A stretch of DNA of 64,000 nt, taken from contig CM119270.1 of assembly GCA_051294375.1 (NCBI GenBank), positions 3,343,436-3,407,435 on the forward strand. The letters are read 5' to 3'. The stretch's first letter is position 1. Every line of letters starts with the position of its first letter. The stretch comes from Paraspadella gotoi. Taxonomy: Eukaryota > Chaetognatha. The position numbers and the translations under genes are program-made. Of the stretch, positions 1 through 13,956 are shown in pieces. The notes beneath the pieces are model-generated. The model searched no databases. It was given only the letters and a program-made list of their open reading frames with translations, and was not told the DNA's origin.

Positions 1-182
1 CATTAGAATCGGGATAAGGGATAAGGCGAGAATTTCGGAGAATGTGGGTTCAGAGTCATGGACATGGGTTGTGGGCAAAGAGATAGGTAAAGTTCAAGAT
101 CGCGAATAAGAGAGACGCGCCAAATCTCGTCGTGTGGGCGTGTGCAACTCTGACGCAAATCGCGACGTTTTAAAATCGTCAC

Positions 183-183
183 C

Positions 184-229
<46 letters not shown>
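183..229. repeat. (ACG)n trinucleotide microsatellite
   Basis: About 15 near-perfect ACG units. Similar GAC/GTC arrays recur at about 1.66, 21.5, 31.6, 43.2, 51.8 and 59.9 kb, so this trinucleotide is a genome-wide favourite here rather than a coding acidic tract. Confidence 0.9.
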
Positions 230-230
<1 letters not shown>

Positions 231-360
231 CTTGACGATGACGCAATAACCGAATGCGCAACATCCAATGTCAATGACAATTGGTTAAGGACGTCATCCG
301 TCAGCGAAGCTTTCAAATCAAGAGTTATTCCATTCACGAAATCCAATATGTTGTGGCAGC

Positions 361-560
361 ACGGCCTCATCTCAATTGCTGAGCATGCTAAATGGTTTCA
401 ACCATGCGTCCCGGGTTCGATCCCTGGTTATCCCGGTTCTAACTTAAATGTGACGGAACCGGTTTAAACATGCCAGTGACAGGAAGCGATCACTCAGGGT
501 CCGCAACCCTTGCGCCAGTTGGTGAGATACCCCGCGCCCCTGGTATCACAGGCAATTCTC
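361..560 (+). repeat. possible tRNA-derived SINE fragment
   Basis: A box-B-like element GGTTCGATCCC lies at about 416-426, about 35-40 bases after a degenerate box-A-like stretch (TGCTGAGCATGCTAAATGG). That is the spacing of an internal pol III promoter. No cloverleaf with a proper acceptor stem can be drawn, so this is not called as a functional tRNA. The body is unlike the SINE-like family at 30.7-31.2 and 49.5 kb, so it would be a second family. Confidence 0.4.
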
Positions 561-1089
561 CCGTTGACATAATGTCAAATTATCCTGTATCCATCCATCT
601 ACTTATCTAAACTTCATACCATCTAAACTCCGTTAAATACTCCCTAAATAAATTTTTTTGACCTACCATTTTAAGTAAGCTTAGATGTTTTGAAAACAAA
701 TATAATTATCGCCCTGTTACTTAATTTAGAAAAACTCATGATATGCTAATTTCAACCTTGTGGAAGATCAGAGTTAACTAATTAAGTACTGACGAAAAAA
801 TAACGACAAACGTTAACAGAACGTCCTGTGTATGTTTGTGTAAGTGAGATTAAAATAGACATTAGTAATAGACAAGTAAATCGACATAGAGAGTCGATAA
901 CAGAGTGATAAGTGAAGAGTTCTCTCACTCTCATTCTCTCACTTCCATTATTGTCACTCGATTTTATTTGTTATCTTACGAGCTGATAAGATCAATTATA
1001 TAGCATTTAAAAATAATTACGTAAACTTCGCCTCACACTCTATTTCACGCTCTCTCTCTCTCTCTCTCTCGCCACCCCCTCACACCCCG

Positions 1090-1366
1090 TGACGTCATCG
1101 ACAACTATGTCGACTGCTTTCCCAGCGGCGCTCTCCGCTTATATTCACCGCAGCCGACGCCGCAGACGAAGCCGACGCCGCCGCCGCCACAGCCTCCGCC
1201 GCTTTCCAATCCGCGGTAACCCATCTTCGCCGCGGCAGCGCTGCATTCTCGCTCCCAGTGACGTCAGCTCCGAAGCAGCAGTGACGTCACGGCGCTATCG
1301 ACCAATCGACGTCGCGAAATCAAAAATTAACCAATCGAATTCCGTCGTTGTTCGAATTTCGCCAAT
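1090..1366 (+). promoter_or_regulatory. CRE/CCAAT promoter-like block upstream of the BTB zinc-finger gene
   Basis: Three perfect palindromic CRE/ATF sites (TGACGTCA) lie at 1090-1097, 1259-1266 and 1282-1289. CCAAT boxes lie at 1206-1210, 1302-1306, 1331-1335 and 1362-1366; the last three are about 30 bases apart, roughly three helical turns, which is typical of NF-Y promoters. The block is CpG-rich (many CGCCG, CGCG) against an AT-rich background. It sits about 1.2 kb upstream of the first recognisable coding exon. Promoter function and the target gene are inferred. Confidence 0.6.
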
Positions 1367-1523
1367 CGGCGCGCGTTGCCCGGGCGAGATCCATTCGCTG
1401 CTTCGTCATCGTTGTGTTGACAGTGGAGACCTTATTTCGGACGAGCGGGGCCACCTGGGAGAGAGGGAGAGCGAGAGAAAGAGCGATACGGAGAGAGAGA
1501 GGGAAAAAGATCGCACTCAAGTA

Positions 1524-1524
<1 letters not shown>

Positions 1525-1604
<80 letters not shown>

Positions 1605-1775
1605 TCTCTCTCTCCCTACTTGCTTTCTCCAGGCTTTTGCCACGTCACAAAAAACGAGGAGACGACGACGACGACGACAACGACGACGACGACAACGCGC
1701 TTGACGCCTGTTCAAGAACGAGGAGGAAGGAAGAAGAACGAGGAAAACTAAAGTGACTAAACTGTTGATCTTGAA

Positions 1776-1806
<31 letters not shown>

Positions 1807-1814
1807 GTGACGCC
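1525..1814. repeat. (CT)n array followed by (GAC)n arrays
   Basis: Nearly 90 bases of almost pure CT dinucleotide (1525-1613) are followed by two GAC/ACG tracts (about 1663-1694 and 1777-1813). The overlapping open frames here are products of low complexity (poly-LS, poly-T) and not genes. Confidence 0.9.
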
Positions 1815-2536
1815 GTCTCTCGCCTCTCAAGAAAGACAGAGAGCGAGACGAGGAAAAAAAAAATAGTCAAGGAAAAATAACAGAAAAATAAATTTTCTAC
1901 GCTTTTTTATTCTCAATTTTTCTGTTTGATTTTTTATTTTTATTTTTTCGCTTTTTTTGATTTCGTCATTCGAAACAGAAAAAAAACAACTTCTTCTTGA
2001 AATGATGACTAAACCGATGACAAAGCATGATATCACGAATCCGTTACACATAGGGATGACACTAATCGGTGATGCGATGAAGTGATAAAGTCATTAAACG
2101 ATGTCATGGACCGTTTGACATAAAGCAATCGATTGAAGCAGCTTTACAAGTTCGTTTATCAAACCACTAAAGGACACAAGACGGTCCGCCTCGTTTTCGC
2201 TTCGACGTCGCTTTGACGCCGACCCTTTGATGACAAATCAGCGACGCCGTTCCGCGTCATTTATTTTTGTGGGCGTGGCTTCGTTTCCTCCACGATTTTC
2301 GTCTTTCGGAGAAAAGAAAACAGAAATAAGTGTAAACGAAACTCAATTCTCGTTCGTACTCTTAGCTTCACGATTTTTCTGGAGGCTAAATCGGCGTCGG
2401 CCTTCGAATGGGCCTTCAAGGGCCTTCGTAAGAACCTTCGAGGCCTCCGAAGGCCTTTCATCCCCAACTCGGCAGCCAGTTCCAGGGCGCCGCTCGACTT
2501 CTCGCGCGGCGGCGGCGGCGCCGTCGTCGCTCCGCG
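1815..2536. other. non-coding stretch, becoming CpG-rich towards exon 1
   Basis: Nothing gene-like from 1815 to 2220. From about 2220 the composition becomes GC/CpG-rich, with a GGCCTTCG-type motif repeated at 2399-2457, and this probably represents 5' UTR or promoter-proximal DNA of the gene that begins at 2537. An in-frame TAA at 2429-2431 closes the reading frame upstream of the proposed start. Confidence 0.5.
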
Positions 2537-2887
2537 ATGCAGCCTCCAGGATGTCGCGTCGACGGATGCCGCGGCGCCTTCAGCCCTTCGTCCACGCGGC
2601 GTTGTTTAGAGGCGTTGACGCCGGCGTCGTTGTCTCGGACTTCGTCGCCGGGAGCGCCGCTCGTGATCTACACCGGAAAGAGAGGAGGAGAAGAGACGCC
2701 GGAACCGAGAAAGGAGGACGCCGAGATGAGAAGCGGCGTCGAGGAGGACAGAGCAGAGTCGCCGATGGGCGTGGCCCGAAGCGCCGTCGGAAGCGGCGCC
2801 GGAGTTGGGTGGACCAAGCGGCGTCGCGGGAGGCTGACGGGGTCGGCGGAGAGAACCGAAACCCCGGATGCGATTGACGCTCAAGAA

Positions 2888-2888
<1 letters not shown>
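2537..2888 (+). CDS. candidate first coding exon (disordered N-terminus) of the BTB zinc-finger gene
   Basis: The open frame begins at ATG 2537, the first in-frame ATG after a TAA at 2429-2431. It runs 117 codons to a strong donor AAG|GTGAGA in phase 1. The next candidate exon (6321) begins in the matching phase. The peptide is Arg/Ser/Pro/Glu-rich without a recognisable domain, and the exon is strongly CpG-rich against AT-rich surroundings. The donor runs directly into a (GA)n array. What is seen: open frame, start, donor and phase match. What is inferred: membership in the downstream gene. It could instead be 5' UTR. Confidence 0.45.

Positions 2889-2942
<54 letters not shown>
2889..2942. 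repeat. (GA)n microsatellite beginning at a splice donor
   Basis: About 25 GA units start within the donor itself (GTGAGAGAGA...), so bases +3 onward of the 5' splice site are microsatellite. Confidence 0.85.
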
Positions 2943-3966
2943 AAGAGAGAGATTACCGGAGGGAGAACTAGGAATAAAGCCTGTGGAGATGAGAATAAGA
3001 AGAGATAGTATGGTAAAGGATCAGATGAGAAGTCATGACAAACCTAGCTGTGGAGGACGCCTAGTTGCCCACAGTTCAGAGTTCGGGCAGCGGAATGCGG
3101 GTCTCGTCTGTGCCGCCATGCGGACCGGCGTCGACATATGCGGTTGGCGTTAGAAAATACGAGACGAGATTAATTTAAAAAATAAAGTTATTCAGTACGA
3201 GTAGGGCCCGCTGCTTCAGTTCTCGGCGTTATGATCTGGCGCGAGATTGCGCACGCGCGGTATTGAGAGGTTGTTAATGGCTTTCTGGGTGTATGGGATT
3301 GCGGCGCAACTAGTCGAAGTCAGAGACTTCGGGCTCTGATGGGGAGTATTGGTGGAACTCACATCGGTCGAGCTTTCGAAAATTTCGGTGTGTGACATGC
3401 ATGGGAATATAACGCGAAGTTAATGGAAGTAAGGAAGGACTAGATTGTCACTGCGCATCGTTGCTCTAGTGTATGCTTTGTCGCTCGTCACTCGCACGAG
3501 CAGCGGGGGTGCGATTGGTAGCCGGCACTAGAATGGGAGCTAGTCGAGCTTATGCGATGCTCCCGCACTACGCAGCGTCTGCCGAACACACATCTGCTGG
3601 CAACGACAGGCGGTCGAGCTCAGTCGTCATTGTAAGTTGGATGTCGGGAGGATTCTGTCGGGCGTCGAGGCATCGTTGGAGATGTATGGTCCAATCCGCG
3701 GAGAGGCTCGTTCAGTATGCGTGGCCAGGATATTTGTAGGAGACTACTGCGAAGCTACAGGATATGGTGCCGAGACTGATGAGAATGATACAATGTTGGC
3801 GTGGGAATTACACCATTACATGAGATTCAACGTTTTAATATTAACTGCGCATGAGATGACTTTTAAAAGAATTATTACACTTGACATTTAAACTTACATT
3901 ATATTTAAAAGTAATCAAATGTTAAAATTTAAAAGATGACAATACAAGATAGGATGGAAAAATGTT

Positions 3967-4482
3967 NNNNNNNNNNNNNNNNNNNNNNNNNNNNNNNNNN
4001 NNNNNNNNNNNNNNNNNNNNNNNNNNNNNNNNNNNNNNNNNNNNNNNNNNNNNNNNNNNNNNNNNNNNNNNNNNNNNNNNNNNNNNNNNNNNNNNNNNNN
4101 NNNNNNNNNNNNNNNNNNNNNNNNNNNNNNNNNNNNNNNNNNNNNNNNNNNNNNNNNNNNNNNNNNNNNNNNNNNNNNNNNNNNNNNNNNNNNNNNNNNN
4201 NNNNNNNNNNNNNNNNNNNNNNNNNNNNNNNNNNNNNNNNNNNNNNNNNNNNNNNNNNNNNNNNNNNNNNNNNNNNNNNNNNNNNNNNNNNNNNNNNNNN
4301 NNNNNNNNNNNNNNNNNNNNNNNNNNNNNNNNNNNNNNNNNNNNNNNNNNNNNNNNNNNNNNNNNNNNNNNNNNNNNNNNNNNNNNNNNNNNNNNNNNNN
4401 NNNNNNNNNNNNNNNNNNNNNNNNNNNNNNNNNNNNNNNNNNNNNNNNNNNNNNNNNNNNNNNNNNNNNNNNNNNNNNNNNN
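3967..4482. other. assembly gap (516 N)
   Basis: Run of N; any open frame crossing it is meaningless. Confidence 1.
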
Positions 4483-4876
4483 AAAAAAAAGAAAGAAAGA
4501 AAGGATGAATGAATACAAGAGAGAAAGATTAAAAGAGCAACAGAGAAGGAGAACAAAAGACAAAAAGAAGACAATCAGAAGAAAAAGAGAAAAAATATGA
4601 ATGAATACCTAAATGAATATTAAATAAAAAAGTCATTAAAAAAAATCAATGAATAAATAAAAACACACACAAAAAAAAGCAAGGAAAGTAGCAATCATAG
4701 AAAAATAAAATCCTGAAAAAAAAAAGGCGAAATAAGAAAGAAAAAGCTCTTTACTGATTCGGAGAGAACTGGTATTATTATACCCTTCATCTCACGTGAT
4801 CCGCGTGTGAGACTAAGAAAAATAAAGAAGAAAAAAAAAAAAACTAAAAAGAAAAAAAAAAAGGAGAACCAGCGGC

Positions 4877-4960
4877 TGACGTCATTGGGAATCGAAAATT
4901 CTTTTCTTTGACGTCACTCGTCGCGTCGGCCGCGCGTCACGGCAGATGGAGCGAGAGAGG
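4877..4960. promoter_or_regulatory. intronic CRE pair in a CpG-rich patch, possible alternative promoter
   Basis: TGACGTCA occurs at 4877-4884 and 4909-4916. The first overlaps an inverted CCAAT box (ATTGG, 4884-4888). CpG-rich sequence follows. This repeats the CRE plus CCAAT combination at 1.1-1.4 kb in miniature. Confidence 0.4.
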
Positions 4961-6320
4961 AAAGGAGAGAGAGAGGCGGGAGGAAAGAAAAAAAAAAGAT
5001 ATTAGATCGCGGAGGCGGCTAACCGTTTTTCTACTTTCATTTTCATTCCCTCGACGAAGAGAAGAAGCCCATTGCGTCTCATTTTTTAGGTATCTTTATT
5101 TTTTTTCTTGTACCGCGCAAGTGGATACGGGATGGACTGTACAAGTATTTTTTTTTTGCGTGGGGGGGGAAAATAAGCGCCTAAAAATTACGCGTACTTA
5201 CACCCGAAATGAAACAAACATCGAATAAGAGTCAAACTCGACGATTTATTTAATTTCAACGAAAACAAATTTACTGATCGTTGGCCGAAACTCCTTGCGA
5301 CAATCACCAAATTTATTTTTTTAACTCGAGAATTGTTTAATTCAGCAACACATTTTAAAAATTTATCAAACTAGTAGAGACTGACAAAAAAAATGCTCAA
5401 ACAACGAAAAAGACGTTATAATTACAACGGACCTTCGTTGTCTTTGAAAAGTAAGTCAGCGTTTTTTACCCCCCCCCCAAAAAAAAAAAATTCGCTTGTT
5501 CACAAAATTTTTATCAAAGTTTTCTCCTAAAAAAAATGGAGGTTAACCTCTTAACTCTTAAGTCAAGTTGACAAGCTAACCGTGACCACTGACCATTTTA
5601 CTGACCAATGTCCAGTAGAGTGATGTGAAAATGATAAAATTTTAGAAAAATTAAAATTTAGCATATAAAACATAAAAATAAAAACCAATAAAAATACTTT
5701 GGTAAATTTATTTTTTAATTTTATACATTAGTGGGCACCAGTGAGCTATATTTATATATAGTAAAAAGTATATAATAGGCTAAAATTTTAATTTTAATCG
5801 GATTTGGATTCCTTGCAAAAAGTTGATATAAGAAAGTATAATTTAAAAAAAAAAAAATTATTTCATTAAGTTGGTCAAAAAAATATTTATTTAAGACGCC
5901 GATTTTTAATTTCCAGCTTAAAAATATAGTTTTTTGTAATTTTAACCTTCTTAATGATATAATTTTTAAAAAAGATTTATATTTTATTTTGTTAACTTTT
6001 AACGAGGAAGCTGAATCTGTTCTCAGAATAAAAAAAAAAACATTTTGAAATTTTGACATTATATAAGGGTAGTTCTATATACAAAATAAGCTGACTGGGC
6101 TATTATATTCGTAAAAAAAGAAAAATAACTTCAGATTACTATTCACTAATATGATAGTTTTCAAGATATAACTGCTAAATTTTGATTCCAAACTTTCACT
6201 AATGTACAGATAAATTAATTTTAATTTTTTCTTTTAACTTAAATCTCCGACTTTTTAAAGATTTCCCCCCTCCCCGACCCCACTTCCCCTTCCCATACCT
6301 TCAATCCCCTCCCCCCTCAG

Positions 6321-6530
6321 AAAGTGTTCCCCACCCTCGTCCCCGGACGGCTCGACACGCGAACGCCTGGGTTCGTTCGCCAAATCCAACAAGATTCGTC
6401 AGGCATGTCGCTAGCAGGCCGTCTGCGCCAGACACTTTGTCGGCCGGGGATGCCGCTCGGAAGACGTTGAAAAGACGTCGACTACGTGCCGACTATTTTC
6501 CCGAACCGAAGTCGGAAGAGTCCGCTGCTG
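6321..6530 (+). CDS. candidate exon 2 of the BTB zinc-finger gene (basic linker)
   Basis: A strong acceptor (long C/T tract then CAG at 6318-6320) and donor (CTG|GTGAGA at 6531) bound 210 bases. These are open in the frame that continues exon 1 (phase 1 in, phase 1 out). The peptide is rich in Arg/Pro/Ser and includes a basic cluster (KTLKRRRLR) that could be a nuclear localisation signal, followed by an acidic patch. The exit phase does not match the phase-0 entry of the BTB exon at 6834. Either a one-base error lies in this exon, a non-obvious splice site is used, or this exon belongs to another isoform. Confidence 0.5.
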
Positions 6531-6833
6531 GTGAGACGATTGTGCAGGGGGAGGGGCAGGGGGGGGGTTGGGAGGTTATGGATTCATTCCTATCTAATAA
6601 ATATTTGAAAAATAAAAATTACCTAAAAAATAATTATCAAAAATGACTCCATTGAGTTGGGCTACCCCTCGTACTCGTAGTAAGAAATAAAAATTAAAAA
6701 ATAAAAAAATCTGAAAAATCTAACCATTGAAGGGGCTTCTTTCAAAATAAATGCCGACTAAGGGTTAAGTTTTTCCACTTACTCTGAACTTACCCTTTTC
6801 TTTCCACCCCCCAAACTCCCTTTAACCCCTCAG

Positions 6834-6968
6834 AACGAGGACATCGAGCGAGGGTCCACCTTCCGCGTTCACCAACATCTCGACGACGTCGCTGACAAAA
6901 TCATCTCCTTCTGGTTCTTCGAAAAATTCTGCGACGTTCAGATCGTCGTTCCCGAGCGAGTCTTCTCG
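6834..6968 (+). CDS. BTB/POZ domain exon A
   Basis: Acceptor CCCCTCAG (to 6833) and donor TCG|GTGGGT bound exactly 45 codons, phase 0 in and out. The peptide holds the first half of a BTB/POZ fold: a helix with LDDVADKIISFW, then the family signature FCDVQIVVPERVFS (the C/SDV-x-(I/V)-x-V core and the strand leading to the conserved F). BTB domains mediate homo- and heterodimerisation of transcription regulators and of cullin-3 adaptors. Here the linked zinc fingers point to the former. A noisy reverse-complement copy sits around 13,363-13,500 in the palindrome's right arm. Confidence 0.85.
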
Positions 6969-7016
6969 GTGGGTCGGGGTTTAAGGGAAAGGGGCGTGCC
7001 ATAGCGGGTCTTTAAG

Positions 7017-7280
7017 CTATATTTGGTAGGGGGTTTTGGAGTATTGCCCCATTGCCCATTGTCCTAACGGTTTGTGAGCTGTTGGAGAGGGACCGGCCGG
7101 TAAAAAGTGGGTCTTTGCATCGGAGAAAGAGGGGAGTTTGCCAGAGGGGTTCGATAATCGATACTTTGTAGGGGTTTTGATTGATTATGCCGAATCGCTC
7201 ATTGCCAATCGCCCAAAAGGTTTGTTTGCTGTTAGGGACCGGTCCGTTTAGAGTGGGACTCTCTATTGGATTGTAGACGG
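7017..7280. repeat. diverged tandem duplication, unit about 145 bp, in an intron
   Basis: The segment at about 7025-7110 (TAGGGGGTTTTGGAGTATTGCC..., then AACGGTTTGTGAGCTGTT..., then GGGACCGG) is repeated with divergence at about 7168-7270. The long minus-strand open frame at 7012-7527 is explained by this and has no recognisable protein domain. Confidence 0.6.
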
Positions 7281-8134
7281 ACCGAGCAATGAGCAAGATG
7301 TAATTCGTGTTAGAGTTGCGATTTTCGTGAGCTTTTTTTTCGAGTGGTGGTCCGGTTTGATATCTGTGTGGTCGTGACTCGTGAGTCCATTGATTTTCTC
7401 GAGCCGACGTTAATGCGTCGTTTGAGGAGAAAATTCTGGGTTGTTGTTCTATATTTTTGTTGATGTCGCGTTTTTCAAGTCGCCTTGGAATGTGAGACGA
7501 GTCAAACAAATAAGCGATAAAAGTCAAAGGGCGTTATCTTTATTTCATAAAACGCGCCTCTGTCTAGAGTCTCGTCGAAGTCGAATAATTTTTTTAAAAT
7601 CTTTTAAAGAATTTAATCAATACATTTTGTTAATTAATGAATTATTTATTAAATTAATATGGATGAAAGAGAATTTTCAATTAGCTACTGCGATTTACAA
7701 ATACTTGGTAAAAAGATAAAAAGAATAAAAGAATGATAAGTCATAAGTGACAAAATTTGAAATAAGGCTTAGCTTCGAAATTCCAATTTTCATACGGAGA
7801 CGAGCCCACCCGGGCGGGCCTCGTAGAACCGCTAACGAGACTTAAAGAAGGAGATTGAAAATAATTGGACAAACATGGGCAACAAAATAATAAAGAGTAA
7901 ATAAAAACTTATTGATGTTGCAAATAAAATGACTGCTAAAAAAAAAAGCTTTAATATTCCACCGAGTAACGGAGATGACGTATCTGAATCTTGGGGACGA
8001 GAACCCAAACAAAAGGCGGCCGCTTAAAGAAAATAAAAGACCAATAACAAAGACATATAATTGCATTTTTATTTAATCTTTCTTTTTTAATCCGAGCTCT
8101 TTTTTCTTTTTGTTTACTCCCTATAAAAAAACAG

Positions 8135-8240
8135 GTTCATAAAATTGTGCTGGCGGCGAATTCGCCGAAGCTCGGCGAAATGTTCGAGCGTTCGCCGTCG
8201 CCCTCGTCGCCGCCCATCAACGTTAACGTTTCTTCGCAAG
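8135..8240 (+). CDS. BTB/POZ domain exon B
   Basis: Acceptor AAAAAACAG (to 8134) and donor CAAG|GTGAGT bound 106 bases, phase 0 in, phase 1 out. The peptide starts VHKIVLAANSPKLGEMF, the highly conserved BTB motif (xxHKxVLAAxSPxF) that follows the previous exon's RVFS in frame, and continues into a Ser/Pro-rich loop and a short strand. Together with the previous and next exons it completes the domain. The copy at about 12,086-12,195 (minus strand) is a frameshifted mirror image. Confidence 0.88.
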
Positions 8241-9003
8241 GTGAGTTCTGAAAAGGAGAAGGCGAGTTAAGGGCGTTTTTTTGTGGCGAGGGAGCGGGAA
8301 GTTTATATAAGTAAGCTGTTAAGTTTTTGAGAGATATAGAAGAGAAATTTTGGTGAAAGTATGGAAAGATAGAAAATGAGTATGAGATTGAAAAAAATCA
8401 AAGATTATGGAAATGGAAAGAATAGACATCCAAACGGTTATATTTTGAAGAAAAGATAGTCAGGTAAAGCGTTTTCTAATAAGAATATTATATAGCATAG
8501 AGATTCATGAGATGAGACATTTAATCAAATTAGAGTGCGAATTTAAAGAAACAGTCCTATAGATAATTTTTGCTGACTTGTTAAAAATTATTTTAAAAAA
8601 GGTTTTTTTTTATTAATGGATTAATAATTAAAAAATAATTATTACTACCTTAATAATTTTAAATATATATATTTCACTTATAAAAACAACTTTATGAAGG
8701 AAAGAAAGAAAAAAATTTAGTCAATTTTTTTGTCATATTAAAATAATTTTATTATTTTATTATTTCATTATTTTATTTTGTAAGAAAGTGAACTTCTTTT
8801 AAGAAATTTAAGAATATCATATATTTTTTTAATTATTGAAATGTATTCAAAATGTTTCAAAACAATTTTTCAAAATGTGAGGTAATTATGGGGAACATCC
8901 GCCATGATAAAAAGACAGGGTCTCCTGTCACGGGACCTGGAATAGAATTAACTTCAAGCCGTAAAAAACAAATTCTGCAAACCGCCCTTCTAATGAGTGA
9001 GGA

Positions 9004-9010
9004 TCGAAAG

Positions 9011-9049
<39 letters not shown>

Positions 9050-9050
9050 G
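9004..9050. repeat. (GA)n microsatellite; the mirrored copy at 11,239-11,340 is about three times longer
   Basis: The left-arm array is about 45 bases, while the reverse-complement array in the right arm is about 100 bases. This is the largest length difference between the arms and is as expected for two independently read or assembled copies of one SSR. Confidence 0.8.
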
Positions 9051-9359
9051 CGTAAAACGGGTATGTAATTTAAATGAACCGTAAAATTTTTCAAGGCGGA
9101 TTCGGCAGGTGAGTTAGATTCTCTGAGTGACGCGAAAAAAATGCGAAAGACTTATTTGATCAAGTTTCGAGGGTTAGGTTTCCACGAGTCTGTTATTAAT
9201 CATTTTGCTGATGAGTAATAGTGAATGAATACGAAGAATTGTAATTATTATTCAAAACGATGAATGACGTGGATACGGGCACGTCTCAAAATTTAATTGG
9301 TTCTCATAACTCGTCGAATTATATCGAGAGGGATGTTTTAAACTTTTTTTTCTCTAGTA

Positions 9360-9460
9360 ATTTCAATAGAAATAATCCATTTATTTATTCATTCATCCAT
9401 GAATTCATTCATTCACTTATTTATTTATTCATTCATTCATTAATTTATTTATAAATTACA
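9360..9460. repeat. (ATTC)n-type degenerate tetranucleotide tract
   Basis: Runs of TTATTCATTC at about 9380-9450, mirrored at about 10,830-10,905. A related, longer tract lies at 30,200-30,390. Confidence 0.7.
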
Positions 9461-9518
9461 GTAAAGAATGGTCATCCACTGTCCATAAGTTTTTCCCCAT
9501 TTCTATCTTTCTGTCGTC

Positions 9519-9645
9519 ACGACGTCAAGATTATCCGATTTTTCCTAGGGGACGTGACGTCATAACGTCACGGTTGACTTAACGTCACATTGTTCGATTT
9601 TCCAATAATTTGCATAAAAAAGACCGAAATAGGGGGTGACGTCAT
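9519..9645. promoter_or_regulatory. intronic cluster of CRE-like sites
   Basis: Perfect TGACGTCA at 9555-9562 and 9638-9645, with further ACGTCA cores at about 9520, 9565 and 9581, all within about 130 bases of an AT-rich intron. A duplicated TTCGATTTTCCAATAATT motif lies alongside (about 9593 and 9669). The mirrored copy lies at about 10,600-10,760. A regulatory role is inferred from clustering only. Confidence 0.4.
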
Positions 9646-9908
9646 GAGGAGTACTGTCACGGCAACTGTATTCGATTTTCCAATAATTATCCTTTGTTCG
9701 TTTTTCGATTATTATCATTATAAATTTATATATAATAAAAGCTTGACATTCTTAATTTCATCGTCAATTTTTGATCATTTGTTAAGTTAACGAAGAATGA
9801 GGACGATTATTTTAGTTACAATTATTGGAAATGAATGTAATGTAAAGCATGTAATCAAGATTTTACAATTTTTAACTTTTAAACTTTTAAACTAAAAATT
9901 ATCTCTCT

Positions 9909-9933
9909 NNNNNNNNNNNNNNNNNNNNNNNNN
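9909..9933. other. 25-N gap, probably of zero real length
   Basis: The right arm (about 10,355-10,395) reads straight through the equivalent position: AATTATCTCC joins CTCTTTCTC with no missing bases. Confidence 0.85.
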
Positions 9934-9969
9934 CTCTTTCTCTCTCATTCCCGTCTCTCTCTCTCTCAG

Positions 9970-10135
9970 CCATTTCCAAGGTGATGCCGTCTCATGTACA
10001 CCGGTGAGCGTGATACCTGACAGGCCGGAGACGCTCGTTCGACATTCTCCGCGCTTCGGAAGGAGCTCAATCTTCATCGCCTGGCCGCATTCTGTCACGT
10101 CCTATAAACTGCAGTTTCGCCGAGCGGAGAGAAGG
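9970..10135 (+). CDS. BTB/POZ exon C, noisy left copy with the true acceptor
   Basis: The (CT)n tract and CAG ending at 9969 form the natural acceptor. What follows is the third BTB exon but full of one-base indels (for example around MYTGEV and the VDILRASEE region), so it does not translate cleanly. A second, even poorer antisense fragment lies at about 10,240-10,345. The clean continuation is at 13,816-13,956. Comparing the two noisy copies suggests that the exon's first codons, just before FMYTGEV, encode roughly HFQVIR; this is inference, because neither copy is error-free. Confidence 0.6.
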
Positions 10136-13815
<3,680 letters not shown>

Positions 13816-13956
13816 ATGTACACCGGTGAGGTGATCCTGACGCCGGAGACGCTCGTCGACATTCTCCGCGCTTCGGAGGAGCTCAATCTTCATCGCCTGG
13901 CCGCATTCTGTCACGTCTATGAACTGCAGTTTCGCCGAGCGGAAGAAGGCAGAGAG
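13816..13956 (+). CDS. BTB/POZ exon C, clean copy (C-terminal half of the domain)
   Basis: Encodes MYTGEVILTPETLVDILRA and the following helices (SEELNLHRLAAFCHVYELQF), the standard end of a BTB fold (Y-(T/S)-G-x-(V/L) strand, then the A3-A5 helices). It ends at donor GAG|GTAAAG (13,957) in phase 0, matching the last exon. The sequence just before 13,816 is not an intron end but the terminus of the palindrome's right arm (it resembles the reverse complement of 6500-6540). The proper 5' part of this exon is therefore at 9970-about 9995. Confidence 0.85.

Larger units (their letters stand above)
2943..6320. other. intron 1 (if exon 1 is real); no gene seen
   Basis: The stretch at 2943-3960 has mixed composition and two short unsupported open frames. 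A 516-base N gap lies at 3967-4482. AT-rich and A-rich sequence follows. A small CpG-rich patch at 4870-4960 has two perfect TGACGTCA sites (see separate entry). The run 5230-6300 is strongly AT-rich and contains nothing I recognise. A pyrimidine tract at 6263-6320 leads into the next exon. Confidence 0.5.

Noticed and set aside
416-426. Functional tRNA gene
   Set aside because: Only box B is convincing; no acceptor stem or anticodon arm of proper size.
1089-1751. 220-residue plus-strand open frame
   Set aside because: Composed of Arg/Ser/Leu/Thr runs from CT and GAC arrays over a promoter-like region; no domain.
2227-2877. 216-residue plus-strand open frame overlapping exon 1
   Set aside because: Different frame from the phase-compatible exon; compositional, no domain.
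3473-3891. Two overlapping short frames (88 and 84 residues)
   Set aside because: No domain, no splice context, and mutually overlapping; chance frames in GC-richer intron.
3915-4600. Frames running across N gaps (also near 47.6, 49.2, 51.5, 52.4, 59.6, 60.8, 62.0 and 62.5 kb)
   Set aside because: Made mostly of unknown residues; no evidence.
7012-7527. 171-residue minus-strand frame in a BTB-gene intron
   Set aside because: Covers an intronic tandem duplication; no recognisable domain, and its mirrored copy is broken.
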